A program made the position numbers and the translations under genes. The notes beneath the pieces were generated by a model that did not search any database, had not been told where the DNA came from, and worked only from the letters and a program-made list of their open reading frames with translations. Shown here one piece after another: positions 1 to 8,841 of a DNA stretch of 64,000 nt. Numbering within the stretch: the stretch's first letter is position 1; each line of letters opens with the position of its first letter. Source of the DNA: Flavobacteriales bacterium (GTDB lineage: Bacteria; Bacteroidota; Bacteroidia; Flavobacteriales_F; PHOS-HE28); contig JADKFY010000001.1 of NCBI GenBank assembly GCA_016717305.1, positions 62,001 to 126,000 of the forward strand, read 5' to 3'.

Positions 1-2
1 GT

Positions 3-836
3 GTTTTTGCGGCTGCAACAGCTGTGGGTATCGCACTGTGGCAATGGCGCACGTCAACTAACAGAAGGACGCTTCTGCTCTTAGGTGTATCGGTGGCTGC
101 CGTTGTACTTGCCATTGGACTTTCCGCATTTCGCTACCTCCAAGTGGTCGATGCCTCGGCCCTGATCCAGCATTTCACCGATCGCTTTGCGGTGCGGGGG
201 TCTTTTGCCATGCCCGATGGACCTTTGCCGCATTTGAAGCAAATGGTGATAAACTACCGCATGGGCTTTTTGCCGGTGCTGATCGCCTTGGGGATTTTGC
301 TCTTTGTGCGCGTGCGTCGTGCTCATTTGTTCCATGAGATGAACGCGCCCCGGCTTTGGCTGTTCGTTGCGCTTACCGGTATCCCGGTGCTGCTGGACCA
401 TGCCTTCCTTCTGCAATACGCCGATCATGACTTTTCCGCGCTGAAGGCCGGACCCTTGCTCTGTGGACTTTCGGGCATCGGCATTTCCGTGTTCCCGAAA
501 CGTTGGGCCACGGTTGCGATCGGGGCAACTTGCTTGGCCGGTGTATTGTATTTCTACAAGATCAATCCTGTTGGTGAAAAGGCCGATGAACGGTATGCGC
601 AGGAAATGGAATTGGGTTCAAAGATCGGCAAGGAAACAAGCCCCGACGACGTTGTTTTCGCGATCGATCTTTCAGCAGAACCGCAAGTGGTTTGGTACGC
701 GCACCGCAACATCATTCGGGTGGGCACCATCCAGCAAGCTGAAGAATTCATACGCGAACGCGGGTTGCAAGAAGGGGTGGTCTTCCAACGAGAAGGGGAG
801 GGGACCGATGTTCACCGGATCCGCCCGGCCAACTAG
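3..836 (+). CDS. Integral membrane protein, GT39-like C-terminal part (5' truncated)
   Basis: The reading frame is open at the window edge, so the true start lies upstream; the GTG at 24 is simply the first start-like codon. The visible 278 residues hold about five hydrophobic segments, then a soluble tail of roughly 90 residues after residue 185. The layout (multi-pass membrane part, then a short C-terminal globular domain with a DDVVFAID-like beta strand) resembles the C-terminal half of GT39/PMT-type lipid-linked sugar transferases of Bacteroidota. The catalytic N-terminal loop is outside the window, so this assignment is inference. The gene ends 14 bp before the convergent accC. Confidence 0.5.
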   Translation, partial: VFAAATAVGIALWQWRTSTNRRTLLLLGVSVAAVVLAIGLSAFRYLQVVDASALIQHFTDRFAVRGSFAMPDGPLPHLKQMVINYRMGFLPVLIALGILLFVRVRRAHLFHEMNAPRLWLFVALTGIPVLLDHAFLLQYADHDFSALKAGPLLCGLSGIGISVFPKRWATVAIGATCLAGVLYFYKINPVGEKADERYAQEMELGSKIGKETSPDDVVFAIDLSAEPQVVWYAHRNIIRVGTIQQAEEFIRERGLQEGVVFQREGEGTDVHRIRPAN

Positions 837-850
837 CGGCCCAACTTCCT

Positions 851-2200
851 TTACACCTTCGGCTTCACGATCTCGAAATCCTCCAAGAACTTCGTGGTGA
901 AATTGCCCTTGCGGAATTGCTCGTTCTGCATCAGCTGCAAGTGGAACGGGATCGTGGTGTTCACGCCTTCGATCACGTATTCGCTCAAGGCGCGTTCCAT
1001 TTTAGTGATCGCCTCCTCCCGCGTTTGTGCGCTCACGATCAGTTTGCCGATCATGCTGTCGTAATTCGGCGGGATCGTGTAGCCCGCGTAAACGTGCGTA
1101 TCCACGCGCACACCATGGCCGCCGGGGCTGTGGTAGCTTGTGATCTTGCCGGGTGAAGGTCGGAAGTCATTGAAGGGGTCCTCCGCGTTGATCCGGCATT
1201 GGATGCTGTGGCGCGTAGGCTCGTAGTTCAAGCCACTGATCGGAATGCCCGCAGCGATCTTGATCTGCTCCCGGATCAGGTCGTAGTCGATCACTTCCTC
1301 GGTGATCGTGTGCTCCACTTGGATCCGTGTGTTCATCTCCATGAAGTAGAAATTCCTGTCCTTGTCCACGAGGAATTCCACTGTGCCCACGCCTTCGTAG
1401 TTCACGCTGGCTGCCGCCTTGATCGCCGCTTCGCCCATCTTCTTGCGCAATGCTTTGGTCATAAAGGGTGAAGGCGTTTCCTCCACCAGCTTCTGGTGCC
1501 TGCGCTGGATGCTGCAATCGCGCTCGCTCATGTGGCAGAACGTGCCGTACTGGTCCCCTGCGATCTGGATCTCGATGTGCCGAGGTTCCAAGATGTACTT
1601 CTCCATGTACATGCCCGCATTGCCGAAGGCCGCGCCGGCTTCCTGGCTCGCCTTATCAAATGCTTCTTGGAACTCCTCTTCCTTCCAAACCAAGCGCATG
1701 CCCTTGCCACCACCACCGGCCGTGGCTTTCAGGATCACCGGATAGCCGATCCTCTTCGCTTCCTTTTTCGCAACGGTAATGTCCGTTACCAACCCTTCAG
1801 TACCGGGCACGCAGGGAACGCCAGCCGCGATCATCGTGCTCTTGGCGGTGGCCTTGTCGCCCATGGCCTCGATCTGCTCGGGCAGCGCACCAATGAATTT
1901 AATGTTATGCTGCTGGCACAGCTTGCTGAACTTGGCGTTCTCGCTAAGGAAACCATAACCCGGATGGATCGCGTCCGCGTTGGTGATCTCCGCAGCGGCT
2001 ATGATCCGCGACATGTTCAAATAACTCTCCTTGCTCGGTGGTGGGCCAATGCACACCGCTTCATCGGCGAAGCGCACATGCAGGCTCTCCTTGTCGGCCG
2101 TGCTGTAGACCGCCACGGTCTTGATGCCCATTTCGCGGCATGTGCGGATCACGCGCAATGCGATCTCGCCCCGGTTGGCTATGAGGATCTTCTTGAACAT
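851..2200 (-). CDS. accC: Biotin carboxylase subunit of acetyl-CoA carboxylase
   Basis: ATP-dependent carboxylation of biotin on AccB, first half of the acetyl-CoA carboxylase reaction in fatty-acid synthesis. The 449-residue protein begins with the family-typical MFKKILIANRGEIA. A frame extension upstream to 2230 exists, but the internal ATG at 2200 gives the canonical N-terminus. The ATP-grasp glycine loop GGGGKGMR lies at residues 162-169 and EMNTRIQVEHTITE marks the metal/substrate region. Length matches the family. It is the last gene of the minus-strand operon yceD-rpmF-plsX-fabH-accB-accC and is separated from accB by a hairpin-rich 142-bp spacer. Confidence 0.96.
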   Translation of the reverse strand: MFKKILIANRGEIALRVIRTCREMGIKTVAVYSTADKESLHVRFADEAVCIGPPPSKESYLNMSRIIAAAEITNADAIHPGYGFLSENAKFSKLCQQHNIKFIGALPEQIEAMGDKATAKSTMIAAGVPCVPGTEGLVTDITVAKKEAKRIGYPVILKATAGGGGKGMRLVWKEEEFQEAFDKASQEAGAAFGNAGMYMEKYILEPRHIEIQIAGDQYGTFCHMSERDCSIQRRHQKLVEETPSPFMTKALRKKMGEAAIKAAASVNYEGVGTVEFLVDKDRNFYFMEMNTRIQVEHTITEEVIDYDLIREQIKIAAGIPISGLNYEPTRHSIQCRINAEDPFNDFRPSPGKITSYHSPGGHGVRVDTHVYAGYTIPPNYDSMIGKLIVSAQTREEAITKMERALSEYVIEGVNTTIPFHLQLMQNEQFRKGNFTTKFLEDFEIVKPKV

Positions 2201-2215
2201 GGGGTTCAGGGATTC

Positions 2216-2334
2216 ACCGCCACGCCACAACGACGCAACGGTAACGCAACGTTAGGTTTGGGGAGAAGGGATCTCATTGGTTCAGGCATACCGCCGGGCG
2301 TGGCGACTTCGTTGCGTCGCCGCGTCGTGGCGGT
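2216..2334. repeat. Imperfect inverted repeat between accB and accC
   Basis: Arms 2216-2240 and 2310-2334 pair over 9 outer bases (ACCGCCACG) and 10 inner bases (CGACGCAACG), with an unpaired stretch of about 6 between them and a loop of about 70 bases. It fills most of the accB-accC spacer. It could act as an mRNA processing or partial termination element adjusting AccC against AccB, or be a remnant of a small repeat; the sequence alone does not decide. Confidence 0.55.
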
Positions 2335-2342
2335 CAAGGCAT

Positions 2343-2846
2343 TTACGAAGGATCAACCAAGAACAACGGCTGGTCGTACTCCACCGGCTTGGCATCGTCC
2401 ACCAGCACCTTTACGATCTTGCCCGTTACCTCGCTCTCGATCTCGTTGAAGAGCTTCATGGCCTCGATGATGCAGATGGTCTTGCCCGGCTTCAGTTCAT
2501 CACCCACATTCACGAAGATGGGTTTGCCCGGACCCGCAGCACGGTAGAACGTGCCGATCATCGGGGCCTTGATGGTGATGTATTTGGAGTCGGTGGCCGG
2601 GGCTGATGCCGCAGCGGCTGGTGTCGCAGCTTGGGCAGCGGCAGGTGCCGCAACAGGAGCCGGTAGGGCTACTGGTGCAGGAGAAGTGAACACTTGGACT
2701 TCCTTCTTCGAAGACGGTGTCTTGATCGTGATCTTGAAGTCCTTCTGCTCGATCTCCACTTCGCTCACGCCACTTTTCGCCACGAACTTTATCAGGTCCT
2801 GGATCTGGGTTAGATTCATTGGTGCTTGATCTTGTTTAACAGCCAT
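2343..2846 (-). CDS. accB: Biotin carboxyl carrier protein of acetyl-CoA carboxylase
   Basis: Carries the biotin that AccC carboxylates and the carboxyltransferase unloads. 167 residues: an N-terminal helical/strand region (NLTQIQDLIKFVAKSGV), an alanine/proline-rich flexible linker at about residues 55-85, and a C-terminal biotinyl domain with the EAMKLFNE motif. Lys131 is the expected biotin attachment site. An alternative start at 2819 (MNLTQIQD) would match many homologues better; the longer start adds nine residues. Located between fabH and accC in the same operon. Confidence 0.95.
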   Translation of the reverse strand: MAVKQDQAPMNLTQIQDLIKFVAKSGVSEVEIEQKDFKITIKTPSSKKEVQVFTSPAPVALPAPVAAPAAAQAATPAAAASAPATDSKYITIKAPMIGTFYRAAGPGKPIFVNVGDELKPGKTICIIEAMKLFNEIESEVTGKIVKVLVDDAKPVEYDQPLFLVDPS

Positions 2847-2937
2847 GCCGGGCGAAGGTAGGTGAAGACGGTAAAAATGGGAATGTTCCGATCAGCTTCC
2901 AACTCCGGGGGGCTGGTTATGGCGCTCTGGCAATGCG

Positions 2938-3924
2938 TCAATAAGCCCACTTCAACCAAATAGACCCCCACGTAAACCCGCCGCCAAAGGCCGAAAGGAT
3001 CAGGTTGTCGCCTTTGTTCAATTTGGACTCCCACTCCCACAGGCAAAGGGGGATGGTTCCACTGGTAGTGTTGCCGTACTTGTCTATGTTCACCATCACT
3101 TTGCTTTCGTCCAAGCCCATGCGTTGGGCCGTTGCATCGATGATACGCTTGTTGGCCTGGTGCGGCACTAGCCATGCAATGTCGTTGGCCGTTAGGCCGT
3201 TCCGTTCCATGATCGCAGCACTTACCTCGGACATGTTCGTTACCGCATGTTTGAAGACCGCTTTGCCCTCTTGGAACACATAGTGCTCCTTCGCTTCGAG
3301 GGTCCGCTCTGATGGTGGCCGCATGGAGCCTCCGGCTTTCTGGTTCAGGTATTGGCAACCGCTACCATCACTGCGCAGGATGCTGTCGTAGATCCCAACG
3401 GGTTCTTCAGTGGGTTCCAGCAGGACCGCACCGCAGCCATCGCCGAAAATGATGCAGGTGGAACGGTCCGTGTAATCGATGATGGAACTCATCTTGTCGC
3501 CACCAACGATCACGACTTTCTTGTGTTTGCCGGTCTCCACGAACTGTGCCCCGGTGCTCAACGCATATAGGAACCCGCTGCATGCTGCGCCCAGGTCGAA
3601 GCCCCATGCATTCGTGGCTCCGATGGCATCGCATACGATGTTCGCTGTGGCCGGGAATACGCGATCGGGGGTTACGGTTGCCAAGATCAACAGGTCTATC
3701 TCTTCGGCATCGATCCCGCGTTTCTTAAGCAGGCCGTTCACCGCTTCGATGGCCATAACACTGATACCCTGATCCCGACCGGTCTGGATACGCCGTTCTT
3801 TGATGCCCGTTCTTTCGGTGATCCATTCATCGCTGGTCTCCACCATGGTCTCCAGGACCTCGTTGCTCAGGCGGAATTCCGGTACGTATCCGTGGACTGC
3901 GGTGATTGCGGCGCGTGTAGGCAT
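2938..3924 (-). CDS. fabH: 3-oxoacyl-ACP synthase III (beta-ketoacyl-ACP synthase III)
   Basis: Condenses acetyl-CoA with malonyl-ACP to start fatty-acid chains. 328 residues from MPTRAAITAVHGYVPE; the frame is open 66 bp further upstream, but that extension lacks family character. The Cys-His-Asn triad is visible: Cys115 in LGAACSGFLYAL, His255 in VPHQANKR, Asn285 in DKYGNTTSGT. The C-terminus ends in the usual glycine-rich SAFGGGFTWGS segment. Placed between plsX and accB as in many Bacteroidota and Proteobacteria. Confidence 0.96.
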   Translation of the reverse strand: MPTRAAITAVHGYVPEFRLSNEVLETMVETSDEWITERTGIKERRIQTGRDQGISVMAIEAVNGLLKKRGIDAEEIDLLILATVTPDRVFPATANIVCDAIGATNAWGFDLGAACSGFLYALSTGAQFVETGKHKKVVIVGGDKMSSIIDYTDRSTCIIFGDGCGAVLLEPTEEPVGIYDSILRSDGSGCQYLNQKAGGSMRPPSERTLEAKEHYVFQEGKAVFKHAVTNMSEVSAAIMERNGLTANDIAWLVPHQANKRIIDATAQRMGLDESKVMVNIDKYGNTTSGTIPLCLWEWESKLNKGDNLILSAFGGGFTWGSIWLKWAY

Positions 3925-4059
3925 GTGGCGAATGGTTCCGCTGTACTGCGGAATGGGACGAAGGTAGGTGGCTACTATAAAACACGACAAAGCGCCAGGG
4001 ACTTACCGATGTTCCTTTCCGCAGTAAAAGTGGAATGCTGACGGTCCTTGTTGGCCCCG

Positions 4060-4998
4060 TTACGCCAACGCCTCCCGAATACGGTCGTTCAGCTTGCTGT
4101 GGACCACATCGCGGGCGGCCAAGATCATGCTCTTGATCGCCAGATTATTGCTGATGCCGTGACCGATGATCACATTGCCGTTGATGCCCAATACCGGCAA
4201 GCCTCCGTAGTTCTCGTAGTTGAAACGGTGCAGGAAGGGGTCGTCCACGCCGTGGTCCTCCAAAAGGTCGTGGAAACCCTCCACCACTTTCAGGACCACA
4301 TTGCCCGTGAACCCATCGCAGACCATAACGTCCGCTTTGTTGTTGAAGAGGTCTCGCCCTTCCACGTTGCCAACGAAATTGTACTGTTTCTGCTCCATCA
4401 TCAAGCCATGGGTCGCTTGGCGGAGCAAGTCGCCTTTCTTGGCTTCCTCGCCGATGTTCAGCAAGCCCACTCGTGGTTCTGCGATCTGGTACACGTGCTT
4501 GGCCAACATGGCCCCCAGCATACCGAACTGGAGCAATACGTCGGGTTTGCAATCGGCATTGGCCCCTACGTCCAGCATAATGCCCAGCCCGCCCTTTTCT
4601 TTAGGGACCAAGGTGGGGATACAGGGACGCAAAACGCCGGGTATGGGTTTTACGCTGAAAATGCTGCCCACGAGCATTACGCCGGTGTTGCCCGTACTGG
4701 CGAAGGCATCGATCTTGCCTTCCTTCATCAAATGGAAACCCACGGACATGCTGCTCTTCGGCTTGGCCTGAAGCGCTTTGGTGGGGTTGTCGTTCATGGT
4801 GATATCATCCTCGCTGGGCACGATATCGAACTGAGCGGGATCCGCCCCTTCCCTGGCCAATAGGTCGTGGATCACAACAGGGTCACCGATGAGGACGATA
4901 CGATCATCCGCTCCAAGCTCACGCGCAGCCAGTAGAGCACCTTGTACAGGTACCGCCGGGCCATGGTCGCTGCCCATTATGTCCAAGCCGATCCTCAT
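4060..4998 (-). CDS. plsX: Phosphate acyltransferase PlsX
   Basis: Makes acyl-phosphate from acyl-ACP for phospholipid synthesis; peripheral at the inner face of the membrane. 312 residues, starting MRIGLDIMGSDHGPAVPVQG and containing the typical ASTGNTGVM and DGFTGNVVLKVVEG blocks. Length fits the family. It lies downstream of rpmF in the conserved yceD-rpmF-plsX-fabH order, which links ribosome and lipid synthesis in many bacteria. Confidence 0.96.
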   Translation of the reverse strand: MRIGLDIMGSDHGPAVPVQGALLAARELGADDRIVLIGDPVVIHDLLAREGADPAQFDIVPSEDDITMNDNPTKALQAKPKSSMSVGFHLMKEGKIDAFASTGNTGVMLVGSIFSVKPIPGVLRPCIPTLVPKEKGGLGIMLDVGANADCKPDVLLQFGMLGAMLAKHVYQIAEPRVGLLNIGEEAKKGDLLRQATHGLMMEQKQYNFVGNVEGRDLFNNKADVMVCDGFTGNVVLKVVEGFHDLLEDHGVDDPFLHRFNYENYGGLPVLGINGNVIIGHGISNNLAIKSMILAARDVVHSKLNDRIREALA

Positions 4999-5080
4999 TC
5001 CTTAAGACCCGATCCGGTGCGACCACAAGCACTCGTGTTAGGAACGCACGCGCAAGGGTCCTGGAACGGGTGGAACAGGC

Positions 5081-5275
5081 TTAGGCCGTGGCTTCGTCGT
5101 TGGAGACGATCATCTTGCCGTTGTAGTAGAGGTCGTCCCCTACTTTATAGGCACGGTGCCGCAAATGGATCTCGCCGGTGTTCGGGTCCTTTGTGATCGT
5201 GGGCACTCCCGCGTGCTGGTGCGTGCGGCGCTTAGCAGTGCGCTGTTTGGAAAATCGGCGTTTTGGATTTGGCAT
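5081..5275 (-). CDS. rpmF: 50S ribosomal protein L32
   Basis: Small ribosomal protein, 64 residues, beginning with the family signature MPNPKRRFSKQRTAKRRTH. No cysteine is present, so this is a zinc-independent (C-minus) form of L32. It sits 46 bp downstream of the YceD-family gene, the usual partner position, and ahead of plsX. Confidence 0.97.
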   Translation of the reverse strand: MPNPKRRFSKQRTAKRRTHQHAGVPTITKDPNTGEIHLRHRAYKVGDDLYYNGKMIVSNDEATA

Positions 5276-5321
5276 GGTCGGTCGTGGTTCAAAGGAGCTC
5301 TTTCCAGCCCCAATAGTAAGC

Positions 5322-5837
5322 TTATTGTTGTTTGTCCTTCAGGTCCTTCAGCACTTCCCAACGCGGGTCCGGGTGCGGATCATGGTCCACCTCCAACTTG
5401 TTGAGCACCTGCTCCACCTCGGGATCGCACTGCCCAGCGGGATGCACGTGTCGAATGGGCAATGCCAGGCGTAGGCATTCGTAGATATAGTGGGTCAAAT
5501 TGATGCTGTGCGCACGGCTGTCCAAGCTCACCAACTCGTCGTCCTCGAATTCGTCTTCCCCGGTAAGGCGATAGATCTGCTGTTGTTTCCCATCGATCGG
5601 AAAGTCCAGCGGCCCATCGCAACGGTCGCAATGCAGTGCCAACGTGCCCTTCAGGTGCATATCGGCAACCAAGAGCGTGCTGCTCTTTTCCAATTTTACG
5701 TCAACAGTGACTTGCCCCCCATTGAGGTCCTCATCGCCCGTGGCCGTGTAGAATTCCGGGTCCAAGTGGAACTTGAATTCATGCGCACCATCGGCAAGGC
5801 CGGAAAAGGCGATCGTATGCTCCTTGAGCGCTTCCAT
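5322..5837 (-). CDS. yceD: YceD/DUF177 family protein
   Basis: 171-residue protein of the DUF177 family, found almost always just upstream of rpmF; proposed roles are in 23S rRNA/50S biogenesis, but the biochemical function is not settled. A central LHCDRCDGPLDFPIDG block gives one CxxC pair; a further Cys lies in the C-terminal RHVHPAGQCDPEVEQ. First gene of the minus-strand operon; a good -7 promoter box lies about 30 bp upstream of its ATG. Confidence 0.88.
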   Translation of the reverse strand: MEALKEHTIAFSGLADGAHEFKFHLDPEFYTATGDEDLNGGQVTVDVKLEKSSTLLVADMHLKGTLALHCDRCDGPLDFPIDGKQQQIYRLTGEDEFEDDELVSLDSRAHSINLTHYIYECLRLALPIRHVHPAGQCDPEVEQVLNKLEVDHDPHPDPRWEVLKDLKDKQQ

Positions 5838-5865
5838 CTTTGGCCGCTTCGCGAAAAGCGGACCG

Positions 5866-5873
5866 CAAATGTA
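5866..5873 (-). promoter_or_regulatory. Bacteroidota-type -7 box for the yceD-rpmF-plsX-fabH-accBC operon
   Basis: Read on the minus strand the octamer is TACATTTG, a perfect match to the Bacteroidota -7 consensus TAnnTTTG. It lies 29 bp upstream of the yceD start codon, giving a plausible short leader. No clear -33 TTTG was found at the usual spacing. Confidence 0.55.
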
Positions 5874-6059
5874 GTGGTTTAAGGGATCCGGGCGTTGGTG
5901 CTGTATAGAGCTACCCTGTCTTGATACGTAGTAAGGAACCGGAAATTAACGGGAATACACGGAAATTGGTAGATCGCTTGCTGGCCCGTTCCATTGCACG
6001 TGGGCTCATTCACCACCATTCATGGTTGTGATCTTGGTCTGCGCCTTCTTAGCCCTTCC

Positions 6060-7115
6060 TTACCGGTCTTTCTCCTTCTTCTGCTCCTGCAACGGATTGG
6101 CTGAGATCGTGCGGTAGTGTTCCCGATTCTTGATCACATCCATGGCGAGCCAGACCGCAGCGCGGAAGCTGCTTTCGTCAGCGATGCCTTGACCCGCGAT
6201 GTCCATGCCGGTACCGTGGTCCGGGCTGGTACGCACGACCGGAAGGCCTGCTGTGAAGTTGACCCCGTGACCGAAGCTCAGGGCCTTGAACGGCACCAAG
6301 CCCTGGTCGTGGTACATGGCCAGCACCCCATCGAAGTGCTTATAGGATCCATTACCGAAGAAGCCATCGGCCGGGTATGGGCCCATCGCACCGATCCCCT
6401 CATCCACCAATTTGCGCACGGCCGGCAGGATACGATCCTTGTCTTCGCTGCCCAAGGTGCCGCCATCGCCCGCATGCGGGTTCAGGCCCAGGATCGCAAT
6501 GCGTGGTTCTTGTACACCGAAATCCCGCAATAGGCTCTGGTGCAGCAACTTTGCCTTGGCCACAATACGTTCGGTGGTAATGGCTTCAGCCACGTCCTTC
6601 AGCGGAATATGACCGGTAACGGTGCCCACCCGGAGGCCTTCGCACGCCAGGATCATGAGCACTTCGCTATCGGCTCCGGCCATCTGTTGCAGGAATTCGG
6701 TGTGTCCCGGAAACGCGAACCCCGCTTGCTGCATGCTGTTCTTATCGATCGGCGCGGTGATCAAAACGTCCACTTTGGCGCTGGCAAGGTCCTGTGCAGC
6801 GGCCTCAAGACTTTTGATGGCGTAGGCGGACAAGGCACCGGAGCGCTTTCCCAGCTCCAGTTCAATGTCCTCTTCCCACACGTTCACCAAATTCAACTTC
6901 TTGGGAATGGCCTCTCGGGCATCCTTCACCCCGTGGAACTGGACTTCGTCCAATTTCAGGGCTTTGCGGTGGAAGCTGACCGCGTGGGAGCTGGCATAGA
7001 GCACTGGCGTAATATCGGCCAACATTCGCGTGTCCTCAAAACATTTCAGGACCACTTCAATGCCGATACCGTTCAGGTCGCCACAACTGATTCCTATGCG
7101 GAGGGGTTGGTTCAT
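6060..7115 (-). CDS. pdxA: 4-hydroxythreonine-4-phosphate dehydrogenase
   Basis: NAD-dependent step of the DXP-dependent pyridoxal phosphate pathway. 351 residues. Family motifs seen: GISCGDLNGIGIEV at the N-terminus, GHTEFLQQMAG, LNPHAGDGG, and YHDQGLVPFKALSF with the metal-binding His, followed by RTSPDHGTG. Length is slightly above the usual 330 because of a charged, lysine-rich C-terminal tail (QEQKKEKDR). Stands alone between yceD (220-bp gap) and the aminopeptidase gene, same strand. Confidence 0.95.
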   Translation of the reverse strand: MNQPLRIGISCGDLNGIGIEVVLKCFEDTRMLADITPVLYASSHAVSFHRKALKLDEVQFHGVKDAREAIPKKLNLVNVWEEDIELELGKRSGALSAYAIKSLEAAAQDLASAKVDVLITAPIDKNSMQQAGFAFPGHTEFLQQMAGADSEVLMILACEGLRVGTVTGHIPLKDVAEAITTERIVAKAKLLHQSLLRDFGVQEPRIAILGLNPHAGDGGTLGSEDKDRILPAVRKLVDEGIGAMGPYPADGFFGNGSYKHFDGVLAMYHDQGLVPFKALSFGHGVNFTAGLPVVRTSPDHGTGMDIAGQGIADESSFRAAVWLAMDVIKNREHYRTISANPLQEQKKEKDR

Positions 7116-7248
7116 TGTTGATTTGCGGGAGTTGTGGGTTGAGAGTTGAACGAACCTGGTTTCTGGCCTTTTGCTGTTGGCTTCTGTCTATTCGTTCCGA
7201 ACCGGACAAATAGCCTGTAGCTAGTGGCCATCATCCAGAGGCCATCTT

Positions 7249-8682
7249 TCACGCCTTCCCACGTTGCTTAATGAATTCGTAGAAAAGCCTCACGCCTACT
7301 CCTGTTCCGCCTTTGGGCCGATAACTGTCTTTCTTGGTAAGGAAAGCAGGCCCAGCGATGTCCAAGTGGATGTAGGGGTGTGTAGTGAAGTGGGCTAGGA
7401 ACTTGCCCGCTGTTTGCGCTCCTCCGGAGTCGCTGCCGAGGTTCTTGATGTCGGCTACATCGCTCTTGATCTCTTCGCCGTATTCGTCCCAGAACGGGAA
7501 TCGCACAACCCGTTCAAAAACAGCGTTCCCGGCTTTCTCCAGCTTAGCGAATGTGCTGTCCGGAGCAGTGCCCATGGTCACTGTGCCGTAAGGCCCGATC
7601 GCACGAGCGGCGGCACCGGTGAGGGTGGCGATCGTCATGATGAGTTCGGGGGTGTGGCGCTCGCCAAAGCTCAACGCATCGGCCAGGATCATTCGGCCTT
7701 CAGCATCCGTGTTCAACACTTCAACGGTCTTGCCGCTGTGCATGCGCACCACATCGCCGGGGGCGTAGGCATTGCCTCCAGGCCGGTTGTCCGTGGAAGG
7801 AATTAGACCCACTACATGGACAGGCAATTTCTGTTTCGCGATCACCGAAAATGCGCAGATCACAGCAGCGGCGCCGGCCATGTCGCACTTCATCTGGTCC
7901 ATGCTGTTGGGCGTGGGCTTTAGGCTTAGACCGCCCGTATCGTAGACCACCCCTTTGCCGACCAACACGATCGGCTGCTTGTTCACGGCATTCTTCGGTT
8001 TCCACTCCAAAATGCTGAAGGTGGGCGGATCCACACTGCCCTTGTTCACGGCGAGCAGCCCTGTTAGGCCAAGTGCTTCGATCTTCGCTTTATCCATCAC
8101 TTCCGCCTTGAATCCGGAACTTTTGGCCAGTGTGCGGATCTCGGCCCCAAGTTGTACAGCGTTCAAAAAGCTGACCGGTTCGTTCACCAGATCGCGCGCA
8201 GCACATGTTGCTTCCACAAGGTCCGCCATTTCGGTCAAGGCGGCTGGGGTTACTTCCTTCGCCAATAGTCCAAGTCTTACCAAGGTTGGACCACCAGTGC
8301 TATCGCTTTTGTATTTGCCGAAGCCGTAGCTTCCCAATGCGATACCCTCCACCAAGGCGAGGGTAAGTTCCGCTTTGGGTTGAAAGCTGATCACCTGTAT
8401 CTCCTTGCGTTTGGCCGTATTCAACCGGGCCGCCATGGAATCCCCTGCCTTGCGGGCATTCTCCAACTGACGGTCGCGGTCGCCCTTTTCGATCAAATGG
8501 GCCAGGAACAGTTTGCCGCTTACATCACAAACCGCCATGGACGTGTTGGTGCGCAACTGCTCAGTGAGGTATTGTCTATCGTTGCGCTCCAGATCCAAAT
8601 TGCTGAGTTGGGCCAATGAATCAAGGATGACGACGATATCGCGTGAGGCGCTGGATCGGGAGGTCTTTGTGAATGTGAACAT
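7249..8682 (-). CDS. M17 family leucyl aminopeptidase
   Basis: Cytosolic two-metal aminopeptidase that trims N-terminal residues from peptides. 477 residues; the C-terminal catalytic domain holds GKGVVYDTGGLSLKP, the metal-binding KCDMAGAAAV and the family signature NTDAEGRMILADALS. The N-terminal half is the poorly conserved cap. No signal peptide. A promoter-like box lies at 8724-8731. Confidence 0.93.
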   Translation of the reverse strand: MFTFTKTSRSSASRDIVVILDSLAQLSNLDLERNDRQYLTEQLRTNTSMAVCDVSGKLFLAHLIEKGDRDRQLENARKAGDSMAARLNTAKRKEIQVISFQPKAELTLALVEGIALGSYGFGKYKSDSTGGPTLVRLGLLAKEVTPAALTEMADLVEATCAARDLVNEPVSFLNAVQLGAEIRTLAKSSGFKAEVMDKAKIEALGLTGLLAVNKGSVDPPTFSILEWKPKNAVNKQPIVLVGKGVVYDTGGLSLKPTPNSMDQMKCDMAGAAAVICAFSVIAKQKLPVHVVGLIPSTDNRPGGNAYAPGDVVRMHSGKTVEVLNTDAEGRMILADALSFGERHTPELIMTIATLTGAAARAIGPYGTVTMGTAPDSTFAKLEKAGNAVFERVVRFPFWDEYGEEIKSDVADIKNLGSDSGGAQTAGKFLAHFTTHPYIHLDIAGPAFLTKKDSYRPKGGTGVGVRLFYEFIKQRGKA

Positions 8683-8723
8683 GGGCGGTGGGAGCTGGTT
8701 TTCCGGGTGGGAACGACCGGGGC

Positions 8724-8731
8724 TAAAGATA
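8724..8731 (-). promoter_or_regulatory. Probable -7 box of the M17 aminopeptidase gene
   Basis: On the minus strand the octamer is TATCTTTA, one mismatch from TAnnTTTG, about 40 bp ahead of the start codon. No convincing -33 element. Confidence 0.35.
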
Positions 8732-8841
8732 GCTGTCCCCGAATAGCGTCCGTTCTATCGCATCTCGTTGCGCCACGGGGCAATTGTTTGAGGAACGGTT
8801 ACGTTCGATCACAGCGAATGCCGACCTTTGTACTTGCCTAA

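Noticed and set aside
1496..2449. Plus-strand frame of 317 codons opposite accC and accB
   Set aside because: Antisense to accC and accB, which both have all family motifs.
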